A stretch of 64,000 bases of DNA, from positions 1-64,000 of the forward strand of contig JAIBBE010000207.1 of assembly GCA_019694835.1 (NCBI GenBank), written 5' to 3'. The translations under genes were made by a program, and so were the position numbers. Position 1 is the stretch's first letter, and the number at the start of each line of letters is the position of its first letter. Below the pieces are notes generated by a model. The model did no database searches. It was not told the origin of the DNA and saw only the letters and a program-made list of their open reading frames with translations. This stretch comes from Fimbriimonadaceae bacterium. Its GTDB lineage: Bacteria > Armatimonadota > Fimbriimonadia > Fimbriimonadales > Fimbriimonadaceae. Shown here piece after piece: positions 51,901-61,068 of the stretch.

Positions 51901-52995
51901 ATGGCTCAGCCCTACGATCGCGTCTACAACTTCTCTGCCGGCCCCTGTACCCTGCCCGTTCCCGTGCTGGAGCAGGCACGTGACGAAATGCTGAACTACC
52001 GGGGAGCGGGGATGAGCGTCATGGAAATGAGCCATCGGTCGAAAGACTACGAAGCGATCATCCAGAAAGCTGAAGCCGACCTGCGGACCATTATGGGCGT
52101 GCCGGATGGTTACAAGGTGCTCTTTCTACAGGGTGGCGCGACGCTGCAATTCAGCATGATTCCGATTTCGTTCTTGCCTAAGGACGGCTCAGCAGATTAC
52201 ATCGTAACGGGGACATGGGGAAAGAAGGCAGTCGAGGCGGCCAGCTTGGAAGGAAAGGTAAACGTCCTTTTCGACGCCAAATCGACCAACTACGATCGCT
52301 GTCCGAGTGCAGATGACCTGCAGCAAACCCCAGGTGCAAGCTACATCCACTATACGAGCAACGAAACAGTCCAAGGTGTCGACTTTCTCGCTGATCTCGA
52401 CCTATCCGGTACGGTTATCTGTGATATGTCCTCCAACATCATGTCACGGCCCTGCCATGTTAGCAAGTACGCGATGATCTATGCGGGTGCCCAGAAGAAC
52501 ATGGGACCGGCTGGTGTTGCCGTCGTGATCGTTCGTGATGAATTGGTTGCTCTCGCTCGCGAGCGGCTTCACCCCATGCTCGATTATCGGTTACAAATCG
52601 AGAACGATTCCATGTACAACACGCCTCCTTGCTATTCCATCTATGTTTGTGGGCTAGTCTACCAATGGCTTATCAATCTGGGTGGGCTCGCCGCGATGGA
52701 AAAGATCAATGAAGAAAAGGCCAAGCTGCTGTACGATGCGATCGACTCCAGCGGTGGCTTCTATAAGGGCCACGCCCAACCTGCAAATCGTTCTCGAATG
52801 AACGTGACCTTCACGCTTGCCAACGAGGAGTTAACCGACACCTTTGTCAAGGAGGCCAAGTCAAACAAACTCGACGGGCTCAAGGGGCACCGATCGGTTG
52901 GCGGGATTCGGGCCAGTATCTACAATGCATTCCCCAAGGAAGGTTGCGAAGTCCTCGCGTCGTTCATGCGCGATTTCGCGGCCAAGAATGGATAA
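51901..52995 (+). CDS. serC: Phosphoserine aminotransferase
   Basis: PLP enzyme of serine and pyridoxal biosynthesis, 364 residues, class V. Seen: VYNFSAGPCTLPVPVLEQA, LNYRGAGMSVMEMSHRSKDY, FLQGGATLQFSMIPI, DMSSNIMSRP and the PLP lysine in YAGAQKNMGPAGVAVVI; C-terminal GHRSVGGIRASIYNA. ATG 51901 is the normal start for this family; a TACAAC box lies 7 nt upstream. The small membrane protein gene follows by 3 nt. Confidence 0.96.
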   Translation: MAQPYDRVYNFSAGPCTLPVPVLEQARDEMLNYRGAGMSVMEMSHRSKDYEAIIQKAEADLRTIMGVPDGYKVLFLQGGATLQFSMIPISFLPKDGSADYIVTGTWGKKAVEAASLEGKVNVLFDAKSTNYDRCPSADDLQQTPGASYIHYTSNETVQGVDFLADLDLSGTVICDMSSNIMSRPCHVSKYAMIYAGAQKNMGPAGVAVVIVRDELVALARERLHPMLDYRLQIENDSMYNTPPCYSIYVCGLVYQWLINLGGLAAMEKINEEKAKLLYDAIDSSGGFYKGHAQPANRSRMNVTFTLANEELTDTFVKEAKSNKLDGLKGHRSVGGIRASIYNAFPKEGCEVLASFMRDFAAKNG

Positions 52996-52998
52996 TCT

Positions 52999-53277
52999 AT
53001 GTTTTTCGAATTCGCCATCGTTGCCGTAGGGTGCATTACCATTGCATCGGTTGTTGAGAAGATGCTCAAGCACCGTCGTGAAATGGAGAAGATTCGAGCA
53101 GCCAAAGCTGCCCCTGTCGAAGGGTCAGCGACAGAGTTGCGCCAACTCTTATCACAGTGGCAGCAGACGAGTTCGGAGTTTGACCTGAGCCTCGAATCCA
53201 ACCAACAGCTGATAGCGCGGCGGCTCGATTCCCTGGAACAGCGACTCAATCAACTGGAGAGCCGTAACGTCAATTGA
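52999..53277 (+). CDS. Small membrane protein with coiled coil
   Basis: A 92-residue protein: residues 1-18 form one transmembrane helix (FFEFAIVAVGCITIASVV), followed by a charged helical region (EKMLKHRREMEKIRAAKAA) and a C-terminal coiled coil (ESNQQLIARRLDSLEQRLNQLE). Family not recognised. It sits between serC (3 nt away) and ligD (9 nt away), so is probably made with them. Confidence 0.7.
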   Translation: MFFEFAIVAVGCITIASVVEKMLKHRREMEKIRAAKAAPVEGSATELRQLLSQWQQTSSEFDLSLESNQQLIARRLDSLEQRLNQLESRNVN

Positions 53278-53286
53278 GGAGGAGGG

Positions 53287-55986
53287 GTGGCCGAGGAACT
53301 TGAAAAGTACCGCGAGAAACGCGACCCGGCCCTTACCCCCGAACCCATGGGCGGTCCCTCGCGAGAACGCGAGGGACCACTCTTGTTCTGCGTTCAGAAA
53401 CATAACGCGACCAATCTGCATTACGATTTAAGACTGGAACTCGACGGCGTGTTGCTCTCGTGGGCAGTACCCAAAGGTCCTTCGCTGAGTATCGAGGATA
53501 AGCGCTATGCGGTACACGTCGAAGATCATCCGCTCGACTATGTTTCCTTTGAAGGACTCATACCAAAAGGCGAATATGGCGGGGGCGAAGTCGTTCTTTG
53601 GGACGCCGGGTTCTACTCGCCTGATGAAGGCGGAGTCCTTGCATTCGACGACCGCAATGAGGCCCAACGTCGCATACGCGAAGAGCTGAATGCTGGGAAG
53701 ATCGCCTTTACGCTGCTTGGGACAAAACTCAAGGGATCGTGGACACTTGTCAAGACCAAGGACGGTTGGTTGCTTATCAAGCACACGGATCGATTCGTCG
53801 AAACTCGCGATGTGCTTGCGATGGACCGCAGCATCCTGACCGGGCGAACGATTGAGGACCTGCAGCATGGCAAAGTCGCCCGGGCCGTTGCGTGGCCACC
53901 GCCGGGGGTGGCTTCGCGTTTTCCGGCTCCATTTCGCCCCATGCTGTGTACCGCTGTCGAGGCCGCATTCGATGACCCAGAGTGGAGTTTCGAGCCGAAA
54001 CTCGATGGCGTCCGAATCCTCGCCTTTGTTGAGAAAGGGCAGGTACGACTATATTCTCGCAACCTGAACGATATCACCGTTAGCTTCCCAGAAGTTGCGG
54101 CTCGCCTCGCGGATCAATTGGTTAAGAATGTCGTGATTGATGGCGAGATCGTCGCTTTCGATGCGTCGGGTAAACCCGGCTTTCACAACATTCAACAGCG
54201 GCTGCACCTTAAGAACGAGCTGCAAGTTCGCAACGTTGCCGCACAGTTCCCGTGCGTGCTGTACGCATTCGACATTCTGCACTGCGAGGGGCTGGACTTT
54301 CGGGGACTGCCCCAGAACCAGCGAAGATTGCTGCTCGAGCAAGTTCTCGTACCAAGTCCTGGTGTGCAAATCGTTCACCATGTGCTTGGCGAGGGGAAGC
54401 GATTGTATGAGGTTTGCCTCGCAGCAGGATTCGAGGGCACGGTGGCCAAGCATCGCGACTCGCGCTACGATGTCGGCAAACGTTCGAACCTTTGGCGCAA
54501 ATTGCGCGGATTCACCAGCGACGAATTCATCATCGCTGGGTACACGCTCGCTGATGGCGGAAGGCGGGGCTTCTCGGCTTTGGTTTTGGCCCGATCGGGC
54601 GAAGATGGGAAGCTGGAATACGTCGGAAACGTAGGGACTGGCTTCGACGAGGCGGCCATCAACTCGCTGCGCGAGCGACTGGATGCAATGCTCGTGTCCG
54701 AATGCCCCTTTCCGACCGTACCCACGATGATCGATACGCCGACGTGGACGAAGCCGGAACTGGTTGCTGAGATCAAGTACGCGGAGATCACACCCGCCGG
54801 AGTTTTGCGAAGTCCCGTTTTCCTGCGAATTCGCGAGGACAAATCTGCGTCTGATCTCATAGATGAGGCCGTCGCAACGCCTTCGACGGCAACGACGATG
54901 GACAGCACTGCAACGACGCTTGATGAGGTTCTCCCCGATATCCTCGCGCAACTCGAGGATAAGCGACCGAACTTGACGATCCAGGTCGGCGAACATAAAG
55001 TCGATCTGTCTAATCTCGATAAGGTCTATTGGCCCGAAACCGAGACGTCCCCTGCAATCACGAAACGCGACTTGATCCGGTATTACGCTCGCATCGGGGA
55101 GGCGATGATTCCGCATCTCACGGAGCGACCCTTCACCATGATTCGATTCCCAGAGGGAATCTACGGAGAGAAGTTCTTTCAAAAGCACTTTGCCCAGCCT
55201 CGTCCCGACTACGTGAACACGGTGTGGCTTTACTCGGAAAGCAACTCCGAGAATCAGCGCTACATCGTATGCGATAACTTGCCTACGCTACTCTGGCTTG
55301 GCCAACTGGCGACTCTAGAATGCCACGTCTGGCACAGTCGAACAAACCCCGAACCCGATCACCCGCCCTATCCCCTTATTTTCGCAGATTCCGAGGCGAA
55401 TATGGATGCATCGCTGCTTAACTATTCGGACTTCCTCACGTTCGATATGGATCCATACACCTATGCGGGGCACGAGAAAGCCGGTGACGAACCCGAACTC
55501 AATCGCAAAGCGTTTGAGCAAGCGATCATGGTCGGACGTGCACTGAAACAAATGCTCGACCAATTGGGAATCGTAAGCTACGTAAAGACCTCCGGTAAGA
55601 CCGGCCTGCACGTCTTCGCGCCGATCGTCAGGAACTTGGACTTCGACGTCGTTAGAAGGCTATGCGGAACGCTCTGCAACTTCATCGTGCAGCAGTTTCC
55701 GAACGATGCCACCACCGAGTGGCAGGTCGAGAAGCGAACGGGAAAGGTGTTTATGGACTTCAACATGAATGTGCGCGGTAAGACGCTTGCAGCCGCCTAT
55801 TCTCCTCGCGCACATCCAGGTGGTCCGGTCTCGATGCCCATCAAATGGGAGGAACTCGATCATATCTATCCGACCGACTTCACCGTGCTGACCGCACCCG
55901 ATCGCGTGGCAGCTGTAGGTGATGTGTGGGCGGATATTAATGAGCGAAAGGTCGATGTCCGGTCCATTGTCCAGGCGGTGTCGTGA
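53287..55986 (+). CDS. ligD: ATP-dependent DNA ligase LigD (PE-ligase-polymerase)
   Basis: Bacterial non-homologous end-joining ligase of 899 residues. Order is phosphoesterase (about 20-170: ATNLHYDLRLELDGVLLSW, GEYGGGEVVLWD), ligase (about 205-520: active-site Lys238 in EPKLDGVRILAF, ending with a KLRGFTSDEFIIAGY motif), polymerase/primase (about 590-880: VDLSNLDKVYWPE, DMDPYTY near 720-722 holding the metal Asp residues). This order is that of Pseudomonas aeruginosa LigD. Start is GTG 53287, with GAGGAGG upstream. The partner Ku is not in the window. Confidence 0.96.
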   Translation: MAEELEKYREKRDPALTPEPMGGPSREREGPLLFCVQKHNATNLHYDLRLELDGVLLSWAVPKGPSLSIEDKRYAVHVEDHPLDYVSFEGLIPKGEYGGGEVVLWDAGFYSPDEGGVLAFDDRNEAQRRIREELNAGKIAFTLLGTKLKGSWTLVKTKDGWLLIKHTDRFVETRDVLAMDRSILTGRTIEDLQHGKVARAVAWPPPGVASRFPAPFRPMLCTAVEAAFDDPEWSFEPKLDGVRILAFVEKGQVRLYSRNLNDITVSFPEVAARLADQLVKNVVIDGEIVAFDASGKPGFHNIQQRLHLKNELQVRNVAAQFPCVLYAFDILHCEGLDFRGLPQNQRRLLLEQVLVPSPGVQIVHHVLGEGKRLYEVCLAAGFEGTVAKHRDSRYDVGKRSNLWRKLRGFTSDEFIIAGYTLADGGRRGFSALVLARSGEDGKLEYVGNVGTGFDEAAINSLRERLDAMLVSECPFPTVPTMIDTPTWTKPELVAEIKYAEITPAGVLRSPVFLRIREDKSASDLIDEAVATPSTATTMDSTATTLDEVLPDILAQLEDKRPNLTIQVGEHKVDLSNLDKVYWPETETSPAITKRDLIRYYARIGEAMIPHLTERPFTMIRFPEGIYGEKFFQKHFAQPRPDYVNTVWLYSESNSENQRYIVCDNLPTLLWLGQLATLECHVWHSRTNPEPDHPPYPLIFADSEANMDASLLNYSDFLTFDMDPYTYAGHEKAGDEPELNRKAFEQAIMVGRALKQMLDQLGIVSYVKTSGKTGLHVFAPIVRNLDFDVVRRLCGTLCNFIVQQFPNDATTEWQVEKRTGKVFMDFNMNVRGKTLAAAYSPRAHPGGPVSMPIKWEELDHIYPTDFTVLTAPDRVAAVGDVWADINERKVDVRSIVQAVS

Positions 55987-56477
55987 TGTCGATTCCTTCT
56001 CCGCATCTCGTGCCTCGACAACGAGTTCCTGAATGGACGATAGGTTTGCTATCGCTTGTTGTGTGTTGGAACATCATGTGGCCATTATCATGCAATGAAA
56101 AGTCGAGTGCACGAAGAGTGGCGTGTGCCTCCAATTTGAAGCAACTTACATTTGGATTAATGATGTATGCGGAAGATTATGGAGGTGTGATGCCGTTGAG
56201 AGACTCCCAGTGGAGCGGCCTGCTCTTCCCCTATCATAAGTATACCACGGCAGTGAACTGTCCTATGCCCGAGAATCAGTATGGCTACGCCCTCAACAGG
56301 GAGTTGGGGGGTCGCGCTCTGCAAGAGATCAACGAGGAGGGCACGTCGTTCTTCGAGACTTCGCTTTCCGGACCCGATGTTTGGTCGGACTTGTTCACGC
56401 TGCCCAGTCCTGGGCGTCACGAGGGCACTTCGAATGTCGTCACTCTCAGCGGCCGCCTGATTCGCGTCAAGCGGTGA
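55986..56477 (+). CDS. Degenerate pilin-like protein
   Basis: A 163-residue protein. A hydrophobic segment near residues 17-35 (TIGLLSLVVCWNIMWPLSC) lies where a pilin helix would be but lacks the FTLIEL site. What follows still reads like a DUF1559 pilin: ARRVACASNLKQLTFGLMMYAEDYGG, and near the end HEGTSNVVTLSGR with Ser-Gly in place of Asp-Gly of the H-x9-DG motif. Its ATG overlaps the ligD stop (TGATG), so it is translated with ligD. A decayed pilin or a new inner-membrane protein. Confidence 0.65.
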   Translation: MSIPSPHLVPRQRVPEWTIGLLSLVVCWNIMWPLSCNEKSSARRVACASNLKQLTFGLMMYAEDYGGVMPLRDSQWSGLLFPYHKYTTAVNCPMPENQYGYALNRELGGRALQEINEEGTSFFETSLSGPDVWSDLFTLPSPGRHEGTSNVVTLSGRLIRVKR

Positions 56478-56505
56478 AGGGCAAAGAGTCCGGTTTACAA
56501 CGTGC

Positions 56506-56511
56506 TAGACT
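56506..56511 (+). promoter_or_regulatory. -10 box TAGACT, leaderless start of 56518 gene
   Basis: TAGACT, 6 nt, ATG 56518; a TG one base upstream may extend the box. Confidence 0.5.
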
Positions 56512-56517
56512 TCTTGC

Positions 56518-57378
56518 ATGCTCGCCGTGCTCACCACCCTCCTTCTCGCGCCAGACTATCGAATCGCATACAGCGCTCGCTACTACTCAAAGAGCGGTGC
56601 GAAGACGTATGCGCAAGTGTATGTCGCCGACATCACGGGAAAGCAGCGCAAAGCGATCACGCGGGCGAGGACGGATTGTGGAGCGGTGCGTTGGACGGAT
56701 GCTTCGACTCTCGCATGGGTTCAGGAGAACGGCGAAAAGTCGGAGCTTTGGGTTGCCCCACTTGGCGGAAAGGCGAAAAAGCTTAAGACTGCTGGCTCAA
56801 TTTATGCCATGCAAAGCGTTGATCGAGATCAGACCGGAGGGGCCGTTTACAGCATCGACAACCAAAGCTACACCCTGAACGGATCGAGCCTGAAGGTCTT
56901 ACCCGCCATGGGTAAGCCGGAACAGCAGGTGCTGACGTTCTCAGGGCCGGAGGGTGCCAAGTTAGTGATTGATCGCAGCAAGGGCAACTTTGATTGGACG
57001 GCGACGTTCACAAAAGAGGGGAAGTCGCTCGTTACGCAGCATAGCGAGGACAATGTCAACTTCGTCCGCGCTTATCCTCAACAGCCCGATGGCTCGGTCT
57101 ACGTCGTGACCTTCAGCGGCAACAGCACGACGGGAGGCGCGTGGATGGTTGACAGCGTGGACTGGTCAACCGGCAAACTCATAACGGTTGCCTCCGGCAC
57201 TGACCTCGATTTCCGGCTCAGCAGGGACCTCTGGGCGTCGGTGACGCCCAGGGACCTCTCTCCCCTGGGCAAGGGCGAAGTGTGGACGAGTCAAGCCTAT
57301 GTTGGCAGTCGGAAGACCGGAGCCAAGGCGTCGCTGGGTTCCGGCCTTGTGTACTTCACCTCGATCAGTTTGCGCTAA
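56518..57378 (+). CDS. Hypothetical propeller-like protein
   Basis: A 286-residue protein, not assigned to a family. The first 12 residues (MLAVLTTLLLAP) may be part of a short signal. Repeating short units such as YVADITGKQRKAITRA, LWVAPLGGKAKKL and TLAWVQENGEKSELW are reminiscent of TolB-like or WD40-like blades. No catalytic motif was seen. The end overlaps the converging PEP-CTERM gene by 4 nt. Confidence 0.65.
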   Translation: MLAVLTTLLLAPDYRIAYSARYYSKSGAKTYAQVYVADITGKQRKAITRARTDCGAVRWTDASTLAWVQENGEKSELWVAPLGGKAKKLKTAGSIYAMQSVDRDQTGGAVYSIDNQSYTLNGSSLKVLPAMGKPEQQVLTFSGPEGAKLVIDRSKGNFDWTATFTKEGKSLVTQHSEDNVNFVRAYPQQPDGSVYVVTFSGNSTTGGAWMVDSVDWSTGKLITVASGTDLDFRLSRDLWASVTPRDLSPLGKGEVWTSQAYVGSRKTGAKASLGSGLVYFTSISLR

Positions 57379-57923
57379 CGGCGTCGTCGTCGAAGCAGAG
57401 CCAGACCGCCGAGACTAAGAGCAGCCAGAGTGCCCGGCTCGGGAACAGGATTGACGGTGATGTCGTCCAGACCCACCATCGAGTTGCCATCGTGGGCCAT
57501 GAAGCGCAGCTCTGAGCCGGATTGGGTAGCGCTCACGGGAATGCTGAAGAAGGTCCAGTCCTCGAGTGCGGTGAAGACCGGAGTCAAATTGAGGACCGTG
57601 CTGCCCTCCCATTTGACCACGAGGCTGTCGTTTTCGAGACCCGCGTTGTAGAGCCAGAAACTCAGGGTGTAATCGGTGTTCGCGTTGGTGGCCAGTACCT
57701 GGCTGATCTGGTCGTGCTGACCCGCGTTGGCCATGAAGCCGGCCGCCCAATTTCCGCTGAACGACGGCGTGGTAATCATGAAGTGCGAGCCGCTGCCAGC
57801 CGCCTGAGTCGTCCAAGAGGAAAACGTGCCGGTCTCGAACCCGCCATTTTGGACGAGATTGGCTTGGGCGCTGCCAAAGGCAGCCGCGGCGATGAGGATT
57901 GCAGTGAGTCGATTGATTTTCAT
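57375..57923 (-). CDS. PEP-CTERM sorting domain protein
   Basis: A 182-residue secreted protein. Signal peptide LTAILIAAAAFGSAQA, then a carbohydrate-binding-like beta-sandwich (LVQNGGFETGTFSSWT, ANTDYTLSFWLYNAG, WTFFSIPVSATQSG), and the C-terminal VPEPGTLAALSLGGLALLRRRR recognised by exosortase. AAAGGAG precedes the ATG at 57923; the longer frame to 57950 is not used. Resembles other short PEP-CTERM proteins with an N-terminal NGGFE domain. Surface or matrix role inferred. Confidence 0.88.
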   Translation of the reverse strand: MKINRLTAILIAAAAFGSAQANLVQNGGFETGTFSSWTTQAAGSGSHFMITTPSFSGNWAAGFMANAGQHDQISQVLATNANTDYTLSFWLYNAGLENDSLVVKWEGSTVLNLTPVFTALEDWTFFSIPVSATQSGSELRFMAHDGNSMVGLDDITVNPVPEPGTLAALSLGGLALLRRRRR

Positions 57924-58124
57924 AGGTTGCTCCTTTAGGGAATGACCCATGATTGCCGGCCATCGTGAATCCAGCGTAAAAGCAGCGCAATGACGCGAAA
58001 ATTGTTGGTGATGGGGGACGGGGGACGGGGATCGAGTTGCCCCTCACGCAGTGAGGGCTCCAGCGTGTTCATTGGATTGCCGAGGACCGAGAACGGGTCG
58101 GCACGAATCCGTCGACCCAGCGAA

Positions 58125-59072
58125 CTAGCGCGGTACGATCTGCGCCTCGATGAGGCTGCTGAGAACGCGGTCGATGGTCAGGCCCTCAATCTCCGCCTCG
58201 GGGCGCAGCAGCACGCGGTGCCGGAGAATGGGCATCGCAAGCTGCTTCACATCGTCCGGAATCACGAAGTTCCGACCCCGCAGGGCGGCGACGGCTTTGC
58301 TGCACGAGACCATCGCAAGACCCGCGCGGGGCGAGGCACCAACAAGAATGTCGTTGGCTCCACGCGTCGCGCTCACGATCTCATAGATGTAGTTGAAAAT
58401 CTTGTCCTCGACCGTCACGGCGTCCACCTCTCGGCGCAACGCCTCCAAGCCTTCGAGGTTCAGCACCGGTTGAATACCGGCTGCTTCCAGCTTCTGGCTT
58501 CGGAACCCCGAATGAAACCGCTTGAGCACTTCGACCTCGACATCCGCAGGCGGATATTCGAGGATGACTTTGAGCAGGAAGCGGTCCTGCTGAGCTTCGG
58601 GCAGCGGATAGGTGCCTTCGAACTCGATCGGATTCTGGGTCGCGAAGACGATAAAGGGTGGGGGCAGCGGATAGCGTGTGCCGTCGATGGTCGCCTGCCG
58701 CTCTTCCATCGCCTCGAGCAGCGACGCTTGCGTCTTGGGTGGAGTCCGGTTAATTTCGTCTGCGAGAAGAACCTGAGTAAAAATCGGTCCTTTGCGCAGG
58801 CGAAAGTCGGTCGTTTTGGGATCGAAGATGTTCGTGCCGATTACATCGCTTGGCATCAGGTCGGGTGTGAACTGGATACGCGTGAACTCCAAGTCCAGCG
58901 CCTTGGACATCGAGCGTACGAGGAGCGTCTTGGCGATTCCCGGCACGCCCTCCAGCAGAATGTGCCCGTTTGCAAGCATGGCGACCAGCACCTGCTCGAC
59001 GGCTCTCTCTTGCCCGACAATAGCTTTTCCGACTTCCGTGCGAATGACTGCGGCGGCTTCTTCGACCCTCAT
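58125..59072 (-). CDS. MoxR family AAA+ ATPase
   Basis: A 315-residue AAA+ chaperone. Walker A GVPGIAKTLLVRSMSKAL, Walker B VLLADEINRTPPKTQASLLEAM, sensor-1 FIVFATQNPIEFEGTYPLPEAQ, and the second-half stretch ASPRAGLAMVSCSKAVAAL. MoxR proteins help assemble metal cofactors or protein complexes and usually stand with DUF58 and VWA genes; none is adjacent here, and its neighbours are on the other strand. Probably cytoplasmic. Confidence 0.93.
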   Translation of the reverse strand: MRVEEAAAVIRTEVGKAIVGQERAVEQVLVAMLANGHILLEGVPGIAKTLLVRSMSKALDLEFTRIQFTPDLMPSDVIGTNIFDPKTTDFRLRKGPIFTQVLLADEINRTPPKTQASLLEAMEERQATIDGTRYPLPPPFIVFATQNPIEFEGTYPLPEAQQDRFLLKVILEYPPADVEVEVLKRFHSGFRSQKLEAAGIQPVLNLEGLEALRREVDAVTVEDKIFNYIYEIVSATRGANDILVGASPRAGLAMVSCSKAVAALRGRNFVIPDDVKQLAMPILRHRVLLRPEAEIEGLTIDRVLSSLIEAQIVPR

Positions 59073-59110
59073 GGAACCCCCTGACCGCGTTACACTACCC
59101 CAAACCTGGT

Positions 59111-59116
59111 CAGAAT
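59111..59116 (+). promoter_or_regulatory. -10-like box CAGAAT before 59123 gene
   Basis: CAGAAT, 6 nt, ATG 59123. Weaker than the TANNNT boxes. Confidence 0.35.
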
Positions 59117-59122
59117 GAGCGC

Positions 59123-60103
59123 ATGCATCTGCTCATCCTCGGGGGAACCGCCTTTGTTGGGCGGCATCTCACCCAGCAGGCCCTCCAACGTGGCTGGGAA
59201 GTGACGCTTTTCAATCGCGGACAAACCAACCCCGACCTCTTTCCAAATGTAGGCCGACTGGTCGGCGATCGGCTGGCAGGCGACCTGGCCTCGCTCCAAT
59301 CGGGGACTTGGGATGCCTGCATCGACACGTGCGGCTATATTCCCCGCGTGGTTCGGCAGGCCGGTGAGGTCTTGCGAGACCGGGTCGGACACTATCAATT
59401 CGTCTCCACCATTTCGGTCTACCGCGACTTTTCGAGCAAGTCACTGGACGAGGATTCGGCGGTCGGAAGGATCGAAGATCCGACGATCGAGGTGATCAAC
59501 GGCGAAACGTATGGCCCGCTCAAGGTCCTTTGCGAACAGGAAACTTGGGCTCATTGGGATGACCGAGCGGTCATCGTTCGACCTGGGCTGATCGTGGGTC
59601 CGGATGATCGCACCGACCGGTTCACCTATTGGCCCGTCCGTATGGCGTCGGAGGATCGCGTCCTCGTGCCGGATACCCTCGAGCAGCCTTCGCAGATGAT
59701 CGATGTTCGCGACCTTTGCGCCTTCATGCTGGATCTGACGGAGCGACAAGCCCGAGGAACCTTCAACGCGACGGGTCCCCAAGTCCCGTGGCAGCTTGGG
59801 GAGGTCTTCTCGACGGTTCGAGAAGCGGTCGGCTCGTCAGCGCAGTTGGTGCCTGCTTCGGCAGACTTCCTGGTGAAGCATGAGGTTCAGCCGTGGTCTG
59901 ATCTGCCCCTCTGGCTGCCGGAAGACAGTTGGGGGACCTGTCGGGTCGACGTGAGCCGAGCACTCCAGGCGGGCCTTAAGCTCAGGCCACTCTCGCAGAC
60001 GGCGGCCGACACGCTGGCGTGGTGGAAGTCGCTGTCGCCGTCCCGCGACCTGAAAGCGGGACTGAGCCGGGCGCGCGAATTGGAACTCCTGGCCAGCCTG
60101 TGA
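59123..60103 (+). CDS. NAD-dependent epimerase/dehydratase (extended SDR)
   Basis: A 326-residue Rossmann enzyme acting on nucleotide-sugar-like or similar substrates. N-terminal LLILGGTAFVGRHLTQQAL is a GxxFVG dinucleotide fold; DTCGYIPRVVRQAGEVL and YQFVSTISVYRDFSSKSLD follow, then TYGPLKVLCEQETWAHW replaces the usual YxxxK (here Y-G-P-L-K). IVGPDDRTDRFTYWP and the second half (QMIDVRDLCAFMLDL) match the family that contains isoflavone-reductase-like proteins. Substrate unknown. Monocistronic, with a short leader. Confidence 0.85.
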   Translation: MHLLILGGTAFVGRHLTQQALQRGWEVTLFNRGQTNPDLFPNVGRLVGDRLAGDLASLQSGTWDACIDTCGYIPRVVRQAGEVLRDRVGHYQFVSTISVYRDFSSKSLDEDSAVGRIEDPTIEVINGETYGPLKVLCEQETWAHWDDRAVIVRPGLIVGPDDRTDRFTYWPVRMASEDRVLVPDTLEQPSQMIDVRDLCAFMLDLTERQARGTFNATGPQVPWQLGEVFSTVREAVGSSAQLVPASADFLVKHEVQPWSDLPLWLPEDSWGTCRVDVSRALQAGLKLRPLSQTAADTLAWWKSLSPSRDLKAGLSRARELELLASL

Positions 60104-60145
60104 AGTAACATGGCTTGCACCACCACAGTCCAAGGTGTAACCACT

Positions 60146-60748
60146 ATGAGAAGCCTACTGATCGTCTGTTTGTGTCTTAGCCTCATCGCAGGAGCCGTGG
60201 CCCAAGGAGCGAAAAAGCCTCAGCCGAAGCCCGCGCCCAAGCCCGCTGCTCCGACGGCCAAGGTCCCGATCTTCCAAACTGGCCCCTTCGACAGCACCGG
60301 AATGCTGATGCGAAAAGAAGTCCAAGCCGAGCTCAAGCTGACTCCCGCGCAGATCACCGGCATTAAGGAGGCGACGAAGTCGGGCGGTCGCATCGCCGCC
60401 GAGCCCGGAGTGTCGCGCAAGATCGTCAACAAGTTCCTGACGATCCCTCAGCAGGTGCGGTACCAAGAGATCATCCTCCAGCGCCAAGACCTCTCGATCG
60501 TGACGCTCCCGGAGATTTCCAAGGCCATCGGACTGTCGAAAGATCAGGTCAAGCAGATGTACACGCTGATCGCCGAGCTCAACGCCGCCAACGCCGACAT
60601 CGCCTCGATGGAGATCAGCGAAGCGGAAATGAAGAGACGTTCGGCGGTGGTCAATGCCAAACGCATCCCCGGACTCCGAGCGATTTTCTCCACCGCTCAA
60701 TGGGCGACGTGGCAGAAGCTGCTGGGCAAGCCGTTCGGCAGCAAGTAG
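60146..60748 (+). CDS. Secreted Lys/Pro-rich protein with LTxxQ-like region
   Basis: A 200-residue exported protein: signal peptide SLLIVCLCLSLIAGAVA, a short KPQPKPAPKPAAP segment, and a helical domain (LRKEVQAELKLTPAQI-like start: MRKEVQAELKLTPAQITGIKE, VRYQEIILQRQDL, ISKAIGLSKDQVKQMYTLI, AIFSTAQWATWQKLL). The LTPAQ motif and the helical hairpin order are similar to Spy/CpxP-like periplasmic chaperones and to the planctomycete-type proteins of similar size. AAGGTG lies about 8 nt before ATG 60146. Confidence 0.75.
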   Translation: MRSLLIVCLCLSLIAGAVAQGAKKPQPKPAPKPAAPTAKVPIFQTGPFDSTGMLMRKEVQAELKLTPAQITGIKEATKSGGRIAAEPGVSRKIVNKFLTIPQQVRYQEIILQRQDLSIVTLPEISKAIGLSKDQVKQMYTLIAELNAANADIASMEISEAEMKRRSAVVNAKRIPGLRAIFSTAQWATWQKLLGKPFGSK

Positions 60749-60867
60749 GGCAGAGAGGTAGCCGCTGGATGGTTCGTGCCAGCGCCAAGCGCGGGTCGAA
60801 GGCTGCCAGCGGTCCGCAGGTTCTCTCCGCGCCCCCATACCCGTCCCTCCGCGCCGCTTCTTGCCGC

Positions 60868-61017
60868 CTGCTGAATGGCGATGCGGACGAGGATAACGAG
60901 GTCGGGATGGGCGACTACGCGGTGCTGTCGGGAAGCTACGGCACCTCACGCGGCGACACCGGATTCGTCGCCAGCGCATTCCTGTCCGGGATTTACGCCC
61001 GCGCCGGCGATCCTTGA
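60868..61017 (+). pseudogene. Relic of a dockerin-like C-terminal tail
   Basis: The frame reads LLNGDADEDNEVGMGDYAVL followed by SGSYGTSRGDTGFVASA and a stop at 61017. This is the first repeat of the calcium-loop tail found in the protein at 82-1236 (NGDSNNDNAVDIGDYAII). The second repeat and all upstream domains are lacking. No start codon or signal peptide with a ribosome site is seen, so it is probably a gene remnant. Confidence 0.6.
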
Positions 61018-61068
61018 CCCGGGGGAATTGTTAATTTGAACCTGGAAGTCCTTCAAGGGGGGCAAGAA

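Noticed and set aside
54049..55188. 379-codon open frame antisense to ligD
   Set aside because: Shadow of ligD; the ligD frame carries all ligase and polymerase motifs.
57990..59084. 364-codon plus-strand frame over MoxR gene
   Set aside because: The minus strand encodes a textbook MoxR ATPase; the plus frame has no domain.
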